From positions 1 through 14,080 of the forward strand of contig CAIYIP010000027.1 of assembly GCA_903926285.1 (NCBI GenBank): a stretch of 14,080 bases of DNA, given 5' to 3'. This DNA comes from an uncultured Gammaproteobacteria bacterium (GTDB lineage: Bacteria; Pseudomonadota; Gammaproteobacteria; Pseudomonadales; Pseudohongiellaceae). Below the pieces are notes generated by a model, which worked only from the letters and a program-made list of their open reading frames with translations, made no database searches and was not told the DNA's origin. Numbering within the stretch: the first letter of the stretch is position 1; the number at the start of each line of letters is the position of its first letter. Of this stretch, positions 13,753 through 14,080 are shown in pieces. The position numbers and the translations under genes are program-made.

Positions 13753-13922
13753 TGCCTCAAAGTGCATCAAATGCATCAAAAGGACCCATCAAAAGGACAG
13801 CCACTATATTTCTCTAAAAGAGGATGTCCCGGTCTCACTGCATCAAAGGGACAGCCACTATCGGGTGCCTCAAAGGTGCCTCAAAGGGACCGCCACTATA
13901 TTTCTCTAAAAGCGGATGTCCC
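13753..13922 (+). repeat. Cluster of REP-like palindromes with TGC(A/C)TCAAA units
   Basis: Two near-full copies (13791-13830 and 13886-13922) and one left-half copy (13848-13860) share GG(G)AC(A/C)GCCACTA at the left; the full copies also share TATTTCTCTAAAAG in the middle and GGATGTCCC at the right. The ends are imperfect inverted repeats. Each copy follows a TGC(A/C)TCAAA-type word, which occurs about six times from 13753 on (13753, 13763, 13772, 13839, 13866, 13877) plus a shortened CATCAAAAGGAC at 13787. GTGCCTCAAAG is exactly duplicated in tandem at 13865-13886. A half copy of the palindrome lies at 7010-7028. No transposase is visible. The rest of 13450-13752, upstream of the operon, shows no gene and no convincing promoter. 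Confidence 0.75.
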
Positions 13923-13973
13923 ATGTGTGGGCGTGTGGTCTCAGGGAGAGTCAGCGGCCCGCGCGACCATCCT

Positions 13974-14080
13974 TCACTTCAGCAGACGATAATCACTCAA
14001 GCAGAACCACTTGCGGGAAAGGATGAAACCAGTCGCTGGTTCCGGGGAGAGACTGGTGACCTCTTCGGTCATGTTCTTCC
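13974..14080 (-). CDS. Possible C-terminal end of a gene running off the window
   Basis: On the minus strand an open frame enters from the right edge and ends with TGA at 13974-13976. The visible 35 codons include MTEEVTSLSPEPATG and then FILSRKWFCLSDYRLLK. An internal ATG at 14072 would give only 32 residues, so either the gene starts outside the window or this is a chance frame. I recognise no family. The stretch also contains overlapping hairpins, which may argue for a structured non-coding region. Confidence 0.25.
   Translation of the reverse strand, partial: KNMTEEVTSLSPEPATGFILSRKWFCLSDYRLLK
14027..14071. other. Overlapping perfect hairpins
   Basis: Three inverted repeats overlap: AACCAG-TCG-CTGGTT (14027-14041), ACCAGTC (14028-14034) with GACTGGT (14051-14057), and TGACC-TCTTC-GGTCA (14057-14071). 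The first two share their left arm and are mutually exclusive as RNA or cruciform folds, and the third starts where the second ends. It could be a regulatory RNA structure, a recombination site or the edge of a mobile element. The window ends too soon to tell. Confidence 0.35.

Noticed and set aside
13753..13922. CRISPR-like array
   Set aside because: Units are irregular in length and spacing, repeats are imperfect and palindromic at the ends, spacers are not of constant size, and no cas gene is present.

Overview
The window looks like a chromosomal piece of a Gram-negative bacterium, most likely a gammaproteobacterium. This rests on AGGAG-type ribosome binding sites, Sec, Tat and lipoprotein export signals, a b561-type cytochrome and periplasmic multi-domain proteins. 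The assignment is an inference from protein style; there is no rRNA or marker gene. I saw no tRNA, rRNA, CRISPR array, integrase or intact transposase.

Layout. (1) 1-308: no gene, a possible short inverted repeat. (2) 309-1166 (+): an A+T-richer gene for a secreted two-repeat protein with an acidic linker. (3) 1163-2385 (-): two adjacent decayed genes, an Anbu-type proteasome-like peptidase and a transglutaminase-like protease. These families are known operon partners. Each has an internal deletion plus a further disabling lesion, so this is the remnant of an Anbu operon. (4) 2607-3152 (+): cytochrome b561; 3232-3645 (-): EVE-domain protein, lying between two similar GGGG(A/T)ACCCAC-type motifs. 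(5) 3899-5516 (+): a two-gene operon of a COG0701 (ArsP/SO_0444-like) permease and a CxxC thioredoxin-like protein. (6) 5547-6962 (-): a radical SAM/SPASM protein with an extra C-terminal beta-rich domain.

(7) 13449-7030 (-): a tight four-gene operon in transcription order: a c-type cytochrome of the DUF1587/1595/1592/1588/1585 type, a DUF1552 Tat substrate, a Tat lipoprotein with a metallo-beta-lactamase fold and altered metal ligands, and a large exported ankyrin protein. Gaps are 13, 25 and 19 nt, and all four products carry export signals. They look like one envelope-located system of unknown substrate, and this is the best candidate here for undescribed biology.

(8) 13450-14080: no intact gene. 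It holds a cluster of REP-like imperfect palindromes (GGGACAGCCAC...GGATGTCCC) interleaved with TGC(A/C)TCAAA units, then overlapping hairpins and the possible tail of an open frame running off the right edge. A further half copy of the palindrome lies at 7010-7028, between the radical SAM gene and the four-gene operon.
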